Position numbers and translations under genes: made by a program. A DNA stretch of 64,000 bases from Belnapia sp. F-4-1 (lineage in GTDB: Bacteria; Pseudomonadota; Alphaproteobacteria; Acetobacterales; Acetobacteraceae), in contig NZ_KN676113.1 in NCBI RefSeq assembly GCF_000802185.1, positions 2,252,819 to 2,316,818 on the forward strand, read 5' to 3'. Positions 45,346-54,600 of this stretch are shown here, piece by piece. Every line of letters begins with the position of its first letter. Within the stretch, counting starts at the first letter, position 1. The notes beneath the pieces are model-generated. The model was not told the DNA's origin and ran no database searches. It saw nothing but the letters and a program-made list of their open reading frames with translations.

Positions 45346-46346
45346 TCGGAAGCCCCCGGAAGGAAGCAGCTCGCGCCGCCGCTGACACCGAGCGGCACCG
45401 ATGCAGGAATCTCGCGCCGGCAACGCTCGCCCAGCATCTCCGTGCAGCGTGGATGGAAGCTACAGCCAGTCGGGCGCAGGCCCGGATGCGGCACGGCGCC
45501 GCCGATGGTGGACAGGCGCTGACGCGGCGTTGCCAGGATGCTCGGCACGGCACGCAGCAACGCCCGGGTATATGGGTGGCGCGGCGCAGCGAAGAGGCGT
45601 TCGACCGGGGCCGTCTCCACAATGCGGCCCAAATACATCACCGCCACCTCGTCGGCCATCTCCGCAATGACGCCCATGTCATGGGTGATCAGCATGAGGG
45701 CGATCCCCTTCTCCCGCTGCAGCCGCTGGAGCAGGCCGAGGATCTGGGCCTGGGTCGTGACGTCGAGCGCCGTAGTGGGTTCGTCGGCGATGACGATGTC
45801 CGGGTTTCCGGCAAGCGCCATGGCGATGCCGACCCGTTGTCTTAGCCCGCCGCTGAGCTCAAAGGGATATGCGTCGATCCGCCGCTGCGGATGCGGGATG
45901 CCGACTTCCCCGAGCAAAGCGATCGCCTGCGCCTTGGCATCGGCCTTCGAGAGGTCGCGGTGCTGGCGGATCGCCTCAATGATCTGGTTGCCGACAGTGT
46001 AGTGGACGCTGAGCGCCGTCATGGGCTCCTGGAAGATCAGCCCAATTCGGCCGCCGCGCACCTGCTGCATTTGCCGGGAGTCGGGATCGAGCGCCGTCAG
46101 GTCGATCGCCTGCGGTCCCGCCGGGTCCAGCAGGATCTGCCCACCGGTGATCCGCCCTGGCCTGTCGATCAGCCGCAGGATGGAACGCGCGGTGACGCTC
46201 TTGCCGCAGCCGCTCTCGCCGACGATGCCAAGCGTCTGGCCGGCCCGCAAGTCGAAGCTGACGCCGTCCAGGGCGCGGATGACGCCCTGCTCATTCCGGA
46301 ACTGGACGGCAAGATCGCGGATCGAGAGGGCGCTCGGTTCAGCCAT
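45342..46346 (-). CDS. Oligopeptide-type ABC transporter ATPase (OppD-like)
   Basis: This 334-residue ATPase has Walker [17 protein letters not shown]-loop [11 protein letters not shown], signature [15 protein letters not shown], Walker [13 protein letters not shown] and H-loop LITHDMG. Its C-terminal oligo_HPY domain has [14 protein letters not shown] and [19 protein letters not shown] 46346 overlaps the 3' end of the permease gene by 8 bp. Note LSGGLRQ rather than LSGGQRQ in the signature, a common OppD variant. Confidence 0.9.
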   Translation of the reverse strand: MAEPSALSIRDLAVQFRNEQGVIRALDGVSFDLRAGQTLGIVGESGCGKSVTARSILRLIDRPGRITGGQILLDPAGPQAIDLTALDPDSRQMQQVRGGRIGLIFQEPMTALSVHYTVGNQIIEAIRQHRDLSKADAKAQAIALLGEVGIPHPQRRIDAYPFELSGGLRQRVGIAMALAGNPDIVIADEPTTALDVTTQAQILGLLQRLQREKGIALMLITHDMGVIAEMADEVAVMYLGRIVETAPVERLFAAPRHPYTRALLRAVPSILATPRQRLSTIGGAVPHPGLRPTGCSFHPRCTEMLGERCRREIPASVPLGVSGGASCFLPGASE

Positions 46347-47505
46347 AGGGGTCCGCCGCATCGCGTAGCCCGTCGCCGAGGAAGTTGAAGGCCAGGATCA
46401 CGACCGTCACGGGCACCGCGGCCGAGAGGAGCCAGGGCGCACCGGCAAGCACCTGGATGTTCTGCGCGTCCTGCAACAGGATCCCCCAGCTGATCGCTGG
46501 CGGGCGCAGGCCAAGGCCGAGGAAGCTGAGCGAGGTCTCGCTGACGATCATCGCGGGCAGGGCAAGGCTCACCGCGGCGATCACATGGCTGGCGAAGGAG
46601 GGCAGCATGTGTCGCAGGATGATGCGCATCTGGCTGGCCCCGGCCAGCTCCGCCGCCACGACGAAGTCCTCCTCCCGCAGTGCCAGGAAGCGGCCGCGGA
46701 CCACCCGCGCCAGCTCGGTCCAGCCGATCAGGGAGATGATGATGGTGATGGCGAGGTAGACCTGGGTCACCGACCAGGTGTTCGGCAGCGCTGCCGCCAG
46801 GCCCATCCAGAGCGGTATGGTGGGGATGGACCGCAGCACCTCGATCAGCCGCTGGATCAATGTGTCCACCCAGCCGCCGTAGAGGCCGGAGATGCCGCCC
46901 AGGATAACGCCCAGAAACAGGCTGACCGTTACCCCGGCTAGGCCGATCAGCAACGAGATGCGGGTCGCGACCATCATGCGGGAATAGAGATCGCGGCCGA
47001 GCTGATCCGTGCCAAGCAGGAAGATGCCATCGCTGCGGCCGCCACCTTCGAGGCCCAGCAAGTGGATATCCGTCTCGAACAGCCCGAAGAGATGGTAGGT
47101 GTAGCCGCGGGCGAAGAGCCGGACGGGCAGCTTCCGGGCGGGGTCAGGCGTGTAGGCCAGCTTGAAGGTTCGCGGATCCCGGACGCCTTTCAGGCCATAG
47201 ACATGCGGGTTGAAGCCGCCCTCGTCGAACAGGTGGATGCCCTGCGGCGGAATGAAGCTGCGGCGCGCATCGGTCGCGTGGGGGTCGCTGACCGCAAGGA
47301 AGTCGGCAAAGGCCGCCACGAGGTAGAACAGCACGACGATGATCAGGCTGACCAGAGCCAGCTTGTGCCGCCGGAAGCGCCACCAAGTGAGCTGGAGCTG
47401 CGTCGCCTGCGCGAAGCGCGCCTCTGCCGCAGCATTGCCGGGATCACCGACAGGCGGGCTGCTGCCGGAACTGCTGGCGGGCTCGATGACCGTTGTGCTC
47501 ATCAC
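46339..47505 (-). CDS. Oligopeptide-type ABC permease (OppC-like)
   Basis: This 388-residue inner-membrane permease has a cytoplasmic N-terminus (WWRFRRHKLALVSLIIVVLF as TM1), a long periplasmic insert (~70-160), then LGTDQLGRDLYSRMMVATRI introducing the core permease domain. The EAA coupling loop is around EDFVVAAELAGASQMRIILR, and the protein ends [16 protein letters not shown], typical of OppC/DppC. The start overlaps the OppB-like stop by 4 bp. Confidence 0.9.
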   Translation of the reverse strand: MMSTTVIEPASSSGSSPPVGDPGNAAAEARFAQATQLQLTWWRFRRHKLALVSLIIVVLFYLVAAFADFLAVSDPHATDARRSFIPPQGIHLFDEGGFNPHVYGLKGVRDPRTFKLAYTPDPARKLPVRLFARGYTYHLFGLFETDIHLLGLEGGGRSDGIFLLGTDQLGRDLYSRMMVATRISLLIGLAGVTVSLFLGVILGGISGLYGGWVDTLIQRLIEVLRSIPTIPLWMGLAAALPNTWSVTQVYLAITIIISLIGWTELARVVRGRFLALREEDFVVAAELAGASQMRIILRHMLPSFASHVIAAVSLALPAMIVSETSLSFLGLGLRPPAISWGILLQDAQNIQVLAGAPWLLSAAVPVTVVILAFNFLGDGLRDAADPYG

Positions 47506-48491
47506 CTGCCTCCCAGTCGGATGCGCGGGTCGATCCAGGTGAGCAGCAGATCAGAAATCAGCGTGCCGATCACCGTCATGATGCCGAGCAGCAACACGAT
47601 GGCGCCGGCGAGGAACATGTCCTGCGCGACCAGCGCCTGAAGCAGCAGCGGCCCAACCGTCGGCAGCCCCAGCACGAGGGAAACGATGATGCTGCCGGAG
47701 ACCAGGTAGGGGAACAGGTAGGCGATCGAGCTTGCGAAGGGATTCAGCGCTGCGCGCACCGGGTATTTCAGGATTGCGCGTGCCTCTGACAATCCTTTAG
47801 CGCGGGCGGTGACGACATAGGGCTTCCGCAGCTCGTCCAGCAGGTTGGCGCGCATGATGCGGATGAGTTGCGCGGTGCCGGCCAGCGCCAGCACCGCGGC
47901 TGGCAGCGGAAGATGCTTCGCCAGGTCCCAGGCGCGGCCCCAGCTCCAGGACGCCTGCACGTATTCCGTCGAGAAGAGGCCGCCGACATTGAGGCCCAGG
48001 TACCGGAAGCCGACATACATCAGGATCAGCGCGAGCAAGAAATTCGGCACCGCAAGGCCGATGAAGCCAAGCGTCGTGAAGATGTAGTCGGCGATGGAGT
48101 ACTGCCGGACGGCGGAGTAAATGCCGATTGGTAGTGCGATTGCCCAGGTAAGGAAAAGCGCCGCAAGTGACACCAGCATGGTCAGCCAGAGACGATCACC
48201 GATGACCTCGGCCACCGGCCGGCGCCACACCATGGAGACGCCAAAGTCACCTTCCAGCACGCGCCCGACCCAACGCAGATATTGCATTGGCAAGGGTTGA
48301 TCGAGGCCATAGTCGCGGCGCATTGCGTCCGCCTGCTCGAGCGAAACCGTGCTGCCGCTAGCTGCCAGGCTGGCAATATAGGCATCCACGAAATCGCCTG
48401 GTGGCAATCGGATAATGATAAAGGTCAGGATGGAGATGAAAACACAGGTGATGACCGCTAAACCTATCCTGCGTAGAAGATAGACTAGCAT
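47502..48491 (-). CDS. Oligopeptide-type ABC permease (OppB-like)
   Basis: This 329-residue permease has the DppB/OppB N-terminus MLVYLLRRIGLAVITCVFIS, then PLPMQYLRWVGRVLEGDFG and five further hydrophobic segments. The coupling loop is near KPYVVTARAKGLSEARAILK, and the end is LLLTWIDPRIRL. It is the first gene of a five-gene minus-strand operon (B, C, D, F, binding protein); the promoter should lie in 48492-48602. The IS5-type element begins only ~110 bp upstream, so native regulation may be altered. Confidence 0.9.
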   Translation of the reverse strand: MLVYLLRRIGLAVITCVFISILTFIIIRLPPGDFVDAYIASLAASGSTVSLEQADAMRRDYGLDQPLPMQYLRWVGRVLEGDFGVSMVWRRPVAEVIGDRLWLTMLVSLAALFLTWAIALPIGIYSAVRQYSIADYIFTTLGFIGLAVPNFLLALILMYVGFRYLGLNVGGLFSTEYVQASWSWGRAWDLAKHLPLPAAVLALAGTAQLIRIMRANLLDELRKPYVVTARAKGLSEARAILKYPVRAALNPFASSIAYLFPYLVSGSIIVSLVLGLPTVGPLLLQALVAQDMFLAGAIVLLLGIMTVIGTLISDLLLTWIDPRIRLGGR

Positions 48492-48602
48492 GCAGCCCTG
48501 GCCTGGCCGGATGGCAAGATCACCACACCGTCTCCCCTTGCGGCATTGCTCTTTGGCAAGCCTTGTTCGTCATTAGACGGCGGGGATTAACGTTAGGCAA
48601 GA

Positions 48603-49087
48603 GGACACTTCGGAAAACCCTGGCGCTGACGACTGCGGGCTGATTCGCTGCCGCTGGTGACGGCGGGACGGGAGCGGCGGATGGCGGGACAGCCCGGGTC
48701 CTTCGACGCGGAGGGGCGGCCGCGCTGGTTATCGGCCTCCGGCGATCCGCCGGAACGGCTGCGCGCCGTGATGGACTTCGAGGCGTTTCCCGCGGAGCTG
48801 GAGGCGGCGCTGCCGTGTGCCGACCGCAGTTGCGAGAAGCGGCGCATGGGCCGTGTCGTGCGGTGCATCGGCCTGGCGCGCGCCACAGCGCGGATCATGC
48901 TGGTGAACCTGGCCTAAACATGCGCCGCTTGACGTTGATAAAGGGGCGAGTTGTGCCCGCCTGATCGATCCTGGCCCCGGAAGAGGCGCGCAGCCTCTGC
49001 TGGAAGGCCGAGCAGAGGCTCCAAAGCGGACAGACCCGTCCGCCCCATCGGCCCCAGCAGCCAGTCAGACAGTTATTCGAGGTGTCC
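48603..49087 (+). mobile_element. 485-bp internally deleted IS5-type element (MITE-like)
   Basis: The ends are imperfect inverted repeats: GGACACTTCGGAAAAC at 48603 and, read on the other strand, GGACACCTCGAATAAC from 49087. Inside, a frame at 48681-48917 fuses the first ~50 residues of an IS5-type transposase (MAGQPGSFDAEGRPRWLSAS, DFEAFPAELEAALP) directly to its C-terminal MGRVVRCIGLARATARI, so the catalytic core is deleted. It could only move with help from a full-length relative. A matching target duplication was not seen, and the right end abuts an IS1182-family copy. Confidence 0.7.
48681..48917 (+). pseudogene. IS5-family transposase with core deletion
   Basis: A 78-residue frame joins the transposase N-terminus to its extreme C-terminus in frame (KRRMGRVVRCIGLARATARI after about residue 52). 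All catalytic DDE residues are missing. It might still give a small N-terminal-domain protein able to bind the element's ends, but expression is unproven. Confidence 0.7.
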
Positions 49088-49090
49088 TAG

Positions 49091-50536
49091 CAGCTTGTCG
49101 GATTCCCATCTGGCCTGAAATGGGCGAATCTGGCGGGCATGACAGGGTTCATTCCGTTCAGCCGCGAGCAGGCCTTTCTGCTGCCGCCGGATGCCAAGGA
49201 CTGGTTGCCGGCGGACGACGTGGCGCACTTCGTAGTGGCGGCGGTGGACCGGGTGCCGCTCGGCGCCTTTGCGGTGCGGCCGATCCCGGGCGGCAAGGCG
49301 CAGTATCACCCGCGCCTGCTGCTGGCGCTGCTGATCTACTGCTATGCGAACGGCATCTTCTCCTCGCGGCGGATCGAGCGGGCGACCCACCGCGACATTG
49401 GGGTGCGCTACGTGGCGGCGAACCTGCACCCCGACCACGACACCATTGCCGCCTTCCGCCGGGCCAACCGCGCTGCCTTCGAGGCGGCCTTCCTGCAGGT
49501 GCTGCTGCTGGCGCGCGAGAGCGGCCTGCTGCGGCTCGGGACGGTTTCGATCGACGGCACCAAGCTCGACGCCAACGCCTCCAAGATCCGCTCGGTGCGG
49601 TATGACCGCGCCAAGGCGCTGCGCGTCAGGCTCGCTGCCGACATCACCGACCTGACCAACCGCGCCGAGGCGGCCGACGCTGAGGCCCAGCCCGACCCGC
49701 AGGCGCTGCCCGCTGAGATCGCCAGGCGCGAGGCGCTCAAGGCCAAGCTCGATGCCGCCTGCGCCCGGCTGGAGGCCGAGGCCCGTGCCGAAGCCGAGGC
49801 CGCCCGACCCGAGTATGACGCCAAGCGCGCCGCCTACGAGGCCAAGACGGGCCGGCGGGGCCGCCCGCCCAAGCCGCCCAAGGACGATCCGCCGCCCGAG
49901 CGGCAGTCCAACCTCACCGACCCCGACAGCGCGCTGATGCGCCGCTCCGACGCCCATGAGTACCGCCAGGCCTACAACGCCCAGGCTGTGGTCTGCGCCG
50001 AGGGCTCGCAGCTGATCCTCGCCACCGGCGTCGTCGCCACCTCGGCCGATGCGCCGAGCTTTGCCGCAACCATCCTCGGCATGGAGGGCGGCATCGGCCT
50101 GCCACAGACCGTCCTCGCCGACACCGGCTTCGCCTCAGGCGAGGCAGTTGCCGCCCTCGAGGCGCACGGGATCGAGCCGCTGGTCGCCATCGGCCGGACC
50201 CAGCCGCACCGCGCCTACGACTTCCGGCCGCCACCCCAGCCCAGGACGCCACGCCGCATCACCGAGCCCTGGCGCCTCGCCATGGTGGCCAAGCTCGAAA
50301 CCCCTAATGCCAAAGCCCGCTACGCCCGTCGCAAGCAGACCGTCGAGCCCGTCTTCGGCACCATCAAGTCAGCCCTCGGCTTCACCCGCTTCCACCTCCG
50401 CGGCCTCGCCAAGGTCACCAGCGAGTGGACCCTCGTCGCCCTCGCCTACAACTGCCGCAGGCTCCACAACCTGCGGCTCGCAGCCTGATCGCGCCTCAAC
50501 CCTCGGCCTGACACCAAGTGCAAATCCGACAGGCTG
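49091..50536 (+). mobile_element. Intact IS1182-family insertion sequence with CTAG duplication
   Basis: It holds one full-length transposase. The ends are CAGCTTGTCGGATT (49091-49104) and, on the other strand from 50536, CAGCCTGTCGGATT: 13 of 14 match, with weaker similarity for another ~10 bp. Both sides are bordered by CTAG (49087-49090 and 50537-50540), consistent with a 4-bp target duplication in a palindromic site. The left CTAG includes the terminal C of the adjacent IS5-type element. Confidence 0.85.
49139..50488 (+). CDS. IS1182-family transposase
   Basis: This 449-residue DDE transposase starts MTGFIPFSREQAFLLPPDAK. DUF772-like N-terminal segments (LLLALLIYCYANGIFSSRRI, DHDTIAAFRRANR) precede the catalytic core with VSIDGTKLDAN (first Asp), TVLADTGFASGEAV (second Asp) and KQTVEPVFGTIKSALGF (Glu). 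The middle (~170-260) is Ala/Glu/Arg-rich, predicted coiled coil, then proline-rich. The frame is uninterrupted, so the element may be active. It is transcribed away from the Opp operon. Confidence 0.9.
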   Translation: MTGFIPFSREQAFLLPPDAKDWLPADDVAHFVVAAVDRVPLGAFAVRPIPGGKAQYHPRLLLALLIYCYANGIFSSRRIERATHRDIGVRYVAANLHPDHDTIAAFRRANRAAFEAAFLQVLLLARESGLLRLGTVSIDGTKLDANASKIRSVRYDRAKALRVRLAADITDLTNRAEAADAEAQPDPQALPAEIARREALKAKLDAACARLEAEARAEAEAARPEYDAKRAAYEAKTGRRGRPPKPPKDDPPPERQSNLTDPDSALMRRSDAHEYRQAYNAQAVVCAEGSQLILATGVVATSADAPSFAATILGMEGGIGLPQTVLADTGFASGEAVAALEAHGIEPLVAIGRTQPHRAYDFRPPPQPRTPRRITEPWRLAMVAKLETPNAKARYARRKQTVEPVFGTIKSALGFTRFHLRGLAKVTSEWTLVALAYNCRRLHNLRLAA

Positions 50537-50540
50537 CTAG

Positions 50541-50709
50541 AGCGCAGAAATAATGGCCCAGGATGAACTGCGCTCGTAGGCCATCCTACGCGCCACATAA
50601 TTCCTGAATTTTTTAAAGCTAGCAGCAGCTTCAAAGCAATTCAGGAACTTGGCAGTTAGCCGCCTGAAGTTTTCAAGCGTCTTCCAACCTCAAGCCGTGG
50701 CGATCCGCC
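50541..50709. other. Spacer between IS1182 element and lipoprotein gene
   Basis: This ~170-bp stretch is slightly less GC-rich than its surroundings, with no recognisable gene. In many alphaproteobacteria lysA follows the argH-lipoprotein pair at this point; no lysA sequence is seen. Confidence 0.4.
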
Positions 50710-50901
50710 CTACCGTGGCCTTTGCGTCTGGGATGCATTGTCCAACGGCTGGGCGCCCGGCGGCAACGGCAGCGGGTCCGGCTTTGGATAGGCCCGCGGA
50801 TAGATGATTTGGTCCCTCGGTCCCGGCGCCCGCGGCGGCCCGGCCCGCCCACAGCCGACGAGCGGCATCAAGGACAGCAAGGCGAGCAGCAGCCGGATCA
50901 C
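50710..50901 (-). CDS. Small lipoprotein (LptM-like, argH-linked)
   Basis: This 63-residue lipoprotein has signal [15 protein letters not shown] with a VGC lipobox and a mature part rich in Pro ([19 protein letters not shown]). Such GCG-xxGPP-x-YPRxYP lipoproteins lie directly after argH in many alphaproteobacteria and resemble LptM (YifL), which assists LptD maturation in Escherichia coli. GTG 50901 overlaps the argH stop (GTGA), which decides the start; another GTG at 50919 is possible. Confidence 0.75.
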   Translation of the reverse strand: MIRLLLALLSLMPLVGCGRAGPPRAPGPRDQIIYPRAYPKPDPLPLPPGAQPLDNASQTQRPR

Positions 50902-52280
50902 GCCAGCCGCTCCCGCCACTCGGTTGCCATGCGCCGCACATTCTCCGGCGCCGTGCCGCCGAAGCAGGCGCGCGAGGCGACCGAGGCCTCCACCGTCAGC
51001 ACGCCGAAGACGCCCTCCGTTATGCGCGGCTCCACCGCCCGCATCTCATCGAGGCTGAGCCCGGCAAGGTCGGTCCCCTTCGCCTCCGCCCTGGCAACGA
51101 GCCGTCCGGTGACATGATGTGCATCGCGGAAGGGCATCCGCAACTCGCGCACCAGCCAGTCGGCGAGGTCGGTCGCGGTGGAGAAGCCCGCGCCGGCGGC
51201 CTCGCGCAGCCGCGCCGCATCCGGCTTCATGTCGCGCACCATTCCGGCCGTGGCGGCGAGGCAGAGCGTCATGGTCTCGGCGGCATCGAAGATGCCCTCC
51301 TTGTCCTCCTGCATGTCCTTGCCATAGGTCATCGGCAGGCCCTTCAGCACGGTCAGCATGCCGGTGAGGGCTCCCATCACCCGCCCGGTCTTGCCGCGGA
51401 CGAGCTCCGCCGCATCCGGATTGCGCTTCTGCGGCATGATGGAGGAGCCGGTGGTGAAGGCGTCCGACAGCTTGACGAAGCCGAAATAGGGGCTGGTCCA
51501 GATCACCACCTCCTCCGCGAGGCGGCTGAGATGCGTCGCGCACATCGCGCAGGCGAAGAGGAATTCGGCAGCGAAGTCCCGGCTGGCGACGGCATCCAGG
51601 CTGTTCCGCATTGGCCCGTCGAAGCCGAGCGCCTGTGCCGTCATCTGCCGGTCAATGGGGAAGCCGGTGCCGCAGAGGGCCGCGGCGCCGAGCGGGCTCT
51701 CGTTGAGGCGCCGACGGCAATCGGCCAAGCGGCCGCGGTCGCGGGAGAGCATCTCGACGTAGGCCAGCATGTGGTGGCCGAAGGTCGTCGGCTGGGCGGG
51801 CTGGAGATGGGTGAAGCCCGGCATCACGGTGGCCGCATGCGCCTCCGCCTGCTCGGCCAGCGCCCGCATCACGTCCTCGATCTGTCCGGTCAGCCCGTCG
51901 ATCGCATCCCGCACCCAGAGCCGGACATCGAGCGCCACTTGGTCGTTCCGGCTGCGGCCGGTATGCAGGCGCTTGCCGGCCTCGCCGATGGCCTCGGTCA
52001 ACCGCGCCTCGATATTCATGTGGATGTCTTCGAGGGCCTCGTCCCAGGGGAACTCCCCGGTCTCGATCCGTGCCGCGATGGCCTCCAGCCCCTCGCGGAT
52101 CGCCCTCTCGTCCTCGGCCGTGATGATCCCCACATGGGCGAGCATGGCGGCATGGGCGAGGCTGCCCCGGATGTCCTGGCGCCACATCTTGCGGTCGAAG
52201 CCGATCGAGGCGTTGATCGCCTGCATGATGGCGGAGGGACCGGCGGCGAAGCGGCCGCCCCATTGGGAGTTACTGGACAC
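50898..52280 (-). CDS. argH: Argininosuccinate lyase
   Basis: This 460-residue fumarase/aspartase-superfamily enzyme cleaves argininosuccinate to arginine and fumarate. Family segments: [20 protein letters not shown] at the start, [50 protein letters not shown] (catalytic His), and the signature [20 protein letters not shown] with the mobile-loop catalytic Ser. GTG 52280 is chosen because it directly precedes the conserved N-terminus and matches the usual length of ~460; the frame extends to 52610 through antisense of tlpA. It diverges from the tlpA-like gene with one base between start codons. Confidence 0.95.
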   Translation of the reverse strand: MSSNSQWGGRFAAGPSAIMQAINASIGFDRKMWRQDIRGSLAHAAMLAHVGIITAEDERAIREGLEAIAARIETGEFPWDEALEDIHMNIEARLTEAIGEAGKRLHTGRSRNDQVALDVRLWVRDAIDGLTGQIEDVMRALAEQAEAHAATVMPGFTHLQPAQPTTFGHHMLAYVEMLSRDRGRLADCRRRLNESPLGAAALCGTGFPIDRQMTAQALGFDGPMRNSLDAVASRDFAAEFLFACAMCATHLSRLAEEVVIWTSPYFGFVKLSDAFTTGSSIMPQKRNPDAAELVRGKTGRVMGALTGMLTVLKGLPMTYGKDMQEDKEGIFDAAETMTLCLAATAGMVRDMKPDAARLREAAGAGFSTATDLADWLVRELRMPFRDAHHVTGRLVARAEAKGTDLAGLSLDEMRAVEPRITEGVFGVLTVEASVASRACFGGTAPENVRRMATEWRERLA

Positions 52281-52281
52281 G

Positions 52282-52857
52282 ATGGCTGCGCTTTCCGGAC
52301 TGCGTGCGACCCGCCGGACGATCGCCCTGGCGGCGGCCGGGACCCTAGCGGGCGCCGCCCTCGGGCGCAAAGCCCTCGCCGCGAAACTGGCCGAATCCGC
52401 GCCGAAACCGCTGCCCGAGTTCAGCTTCACCGATGCCGATGGCAAGCCGCACACCGTCGCCGACTTCACCGGCCGCGGGTTGCTGATCAACCTTTGGGCC
52501 ACCTGGTGCCCGCCCTGCGTCGCCGAGATGCCGGCGCTCGACCGCGCCCAGGCGGCGCTCGCGGCGGAGGGCATCGTGATCCTCGCTCTCTCCTCCGACC
52601 GTGGCGGCAAGGCGCTGGTCGAGCCCTTCTACCGGGACAAGGGCATCCGCCAGCTCGGCCTCTGGCTCGACCCGCGCGGCGCCGCCAGCCGCGCCCTCGG
52701 CGCCCGCGGCCTGCCGACCACGGTGCTGGTGGACCGCGAGGGCCGCGAACGCGCGCGAGTGGAAGGCGACCAGCCCTGGGACTCGCCCGAGATGCTGGCC
52801 GCGATCCGCCGCCTCATCGGCCCGCCCCGCACCGCCTCGGACCAGGAGCGGACCTAA
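52282..52857 (+). CDS. TlpA-like periplasmic thioredoxin-fold oxidoreductase
   Basis: This 191-residue protein has an N-terminal RR signal ([20 protein letters not shown], Ala-rich, possibly Tat) and the thioredoxin fold with WCPPC at residues 75-79 in [17 protein letters not shown], then cis-Pro region [12 protein letters not shown]. TlpA/ResA-type proteins reduce apocytochrome c or copper-protein disulfides in the periplasm. It starts one base from the divergent argH, a common alphaproteobacterial arrangement, and its stop overlaps that of the convergent Bug-protein gene. Confidence 0.9.
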   Translation: MAALSGLRATRRTIALAAAGTLAGAALGRKALAAKLAESAPKPLPEFSFTDADGKPHTVADFTGRGLLINLWATWCPPCVAEMPALDRAQAALAAEGIVILALSSDRGGKALVEPFYRDKGIRQLGLWLDPRGAASRALGARGLPTTVLVDREGRERARVEGDQPWDSPEMLAAIRRLIGPPRTASDQERT

Positions 52858-53828
52858 GGCTCCAGCCTCACCCCGGTCCGTTCGACGACGGTGCGGAACT
52901 TGGCGACCTCGTGCACCAGGAACTCCCGCGCCTCCGCCGGACCATTCGGTGCTGTCCAGGCATCGACACCCGCCGTCAGCAGCCGCTGCTGCAGCGCCGG
53001 CTCGGCGAGGGAGGCGACCAGCGCACGGTTCAGCGCGGCCTGCACCGTGGCCGGCATGCCGGGTGGGCCGAGGAGGATGTTCCAGGTGGCGATGTCGTAG
53101 CCCGGCACGCCGGCCTCGGCGAGCGTCGGCAGGTCGGGGAAGAAGGGAAAGCGCCGGTTCCCCGTTACCGCGATGCCCCGCACCATTCCATCCCGTACCT
53201 GCTGCGCGGCGGAGGCAAGAACGGCAATGCCGAACTGCCCTTCGCCCTGGAAGATCGCCGTCAGCATCTGCCCGCCGCTGCGATAGGGGATGTGGACGAA
53301 ACGCGTCTTGAGGTCGAGCGCCAGCATCTCGGGTGCCAGGTGCACGATCGTGCCGACGCCCGAGGTGGCATAGGTGATGCTTTCAGGCGGGGCTGCGCGC
53401 AGCCGAGCAAGCACTTCCGGCGCGGTGGTGGCGGGGAAGTCCTTGTTGACGATCATCAGCAGCGGCGCGGTGCCGATCACGCCGAGATGCGAAAAGTCCG
53501 CCACCGGATCGTAGCGCGTGCCCCCCACCAGCGCCGCCGGGGCGATGGCGTGGGAGGAGCTTTCGACCAGCATGATGGTGTGCCCATCCGGCGCCTGCCG
53601 CCGTAACCAGTCGCTAGCGACGATGCCCGCGGCGCCCGGCCGGTTCTCCACCACCACCCGCGCCTCTGGCCCGAGATTGGCGGCCAACCGCTCCGCCAGC
53701 AGCCGCGCCGCGATATCGGTGGAGCCGCCCGGCGCGTAGCCGGTGGCGAGCGTGATCGGCCGGTCGGGAAAGGCCCAGGCCGGCAGGGCAGCCAGCAGAA
53801 GCGGCAGGGCAAGCAGCAGGCGGCGCAT
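52854..53828 (-). CDS. Bug/TctC-family periplasmic solute-binding protein
   Basis: This 324-residue protein has a clean signal peptide (RRLLLALPLLLAALPAWA) and family segments FPDRPITLATGYAPGGSTDI, VVVENRPGAAGIVASDWL, ITYATSGVGTIVHLAPEML, VHIPYRSGGQMLTAIFQGE and PFFPDLPTLAEAGVPGYD. Bug proteins bind carboxylates or other small acids. No TctA/TctB membrane genes are nearby, as is usual for orphan Bug proteins. It is followed on the same strand, upstream, by an oxidoreductase of the malate/lactate dehydrogenase type, which hints at a hydroxy-acid ligand. Confidence 0.9.
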   Translation of the reverse strand: MRRLLLALPLLLAALPAWAFPDRPITLATGYAPGGSTDIAARLLAERLAANLGPEARVVVENRPGAAGIVASDWLRRQAPDGHTIMLVESSSHAIAPAALVGGTRYDPVADFSHLGVIGTAPLLMIVNKDFPATTAPEVLARLRAAPPESITYATSGVGTIVHLAPEMLALDLKTRFVHIPYRSGGQMLTAIFQGEGQFGIAVLASAAQQVRDGMVRGIAVTGNRRFPFFPDLPTLAEAGVPGYDIATWNILLGPPGMPATVQAALNRALVASLAEPALQQRLLTAGVDAWTAPNGPAEAREFLVHEVAKFRTVVERTGVRLEP

Positions 53829-53859
53829 TATCGTTGTTCCTCCCCGATTGGTCCTGGCC

Positions 53860-54600
53860 TCAGCCGCCCGGCGGCGTGCGACCGTTGATCCGCCCCATCA
53901 GTCCAAGATCGATCGCCGTGCGATAGACCGCGGCCGCGAAGCCCGGGCTGCCGGCCAGCGCCGCGAGCCGCAGCCGCGCCGCCGGCTCCGCCACCAGCTG
54001 CTCCAGCGCCGGCCCGTCATCGGGCAGGGGGAGGGTGGGAATGACCGGCCCGCGCTGTGGCGGCGTCCCCAGCAGCAGCCGTTCCACCGCCCGGCTGTCG
54101 AGCGAGACGACGGCGCCGCAGGTCATCGGCAGGTCCTCGTCCGGCCGGGCGATCCGGGCGCCGACCAGCGCCCCCGGCGCCCGGTCGCGGTCGAGGAAGC
54201 GATCCCAGATCACGAGCGGCTCTCCATCCGGGAAACTCTCGGCGCGGACGCCGCCCTCCGGATTGGGGCCGAGGATGCGCCAGAGGCCGAAGGAGGCCGC
54301 CATCAGCGCCTCCAGCAGGCGGTGCTCCTCGCTGCCGGGCGGCGCCTCCTCGGCGCGAGCCTGGCGCTCGATGGCGCGCGTGTGGTCGCCGAGCGGCTCC
54401 AGCACAGCAAGGTCGAAGACCACGGCGAGCTGCATCGGATCCGCCGGCACCACCTGCTTGCCGTCCCAGAGCGAGAGGGCGCGCGCCTGCTGCGCCAGGC
54501 TCGCCAGCGGGATGCGCTTCGAGGCGTCCGTCAGAATGCGCCGGCGAATGGCCGCATAGCGGCCATAGCGCGCGGCGGCGGTCAGCGTGTCGTCGCTCAA
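53860..54600 (-). CDS. Hypothetical protein, coupled to malate/lactate dehydrogenase gene
   Basis: This 246-residue cytoplasmic protein begins at TTG 54600, overlapping the dehydrogenase stop (TTGA). It contains AVVFDLAVLEPLGDHTRAIE, PDGEPLVIWDRFLDRDRAPG, ALVGARIARPDEDLPMTCGA and the C-terminal YRTAIDLGLMGRINGRTP. The middle resembles fumarylacetoacetase-type or 2-keto-hydratase beta-rich regions only vaguely; I do not recognise the family. The open frame runs on to 55503 antisense to the dehydrogenase, which is not real coding. Its position suggests a role in the same hydroxy-acid pathway. Confidence 0.6.
   Translation of the reverse strand: MSDDTLTAAARYGRYAAIRRRILTDASKRIPLASLAQQARALSLWDGKQVVPADPMQLAVVFDLAVLEPLGDHTRAIERQARAEEAPPGSEEHRLLEALMAASFGLWRILGPNPEGGVRAESFPDGEPLVIWDRFLDRDRAPGALVGARIARPDEDLPMTCGAVVSLDSRAVERLLLGTPPQRGPVIPTLPLPDDGPALEQLVAEPAARLRLAALAGSPGFAAAVYRTAIDLGLMGRINGRTPPGG

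Noticed and set aside
49073-49957. Minus-strand 294-residue frame in the IS1182 element
   Set aside because: Gly/Val/Arg-rich antisense shadow of the transposase.
52281-52610. 110-codon N-terminal extension of argH
   Set aside because: It would be antisense to the tlpA-like gene and has no argininosuccinate lyase similarity; GTG 52280 fits the family length.
51114-53606. Plus-strand 830-residue open frame
   Set aside because: Antisense shadow of argH and the Bug-protein gene; high GC suppresses stops. Only 52282-52857, in a different frame, is real on that strand.
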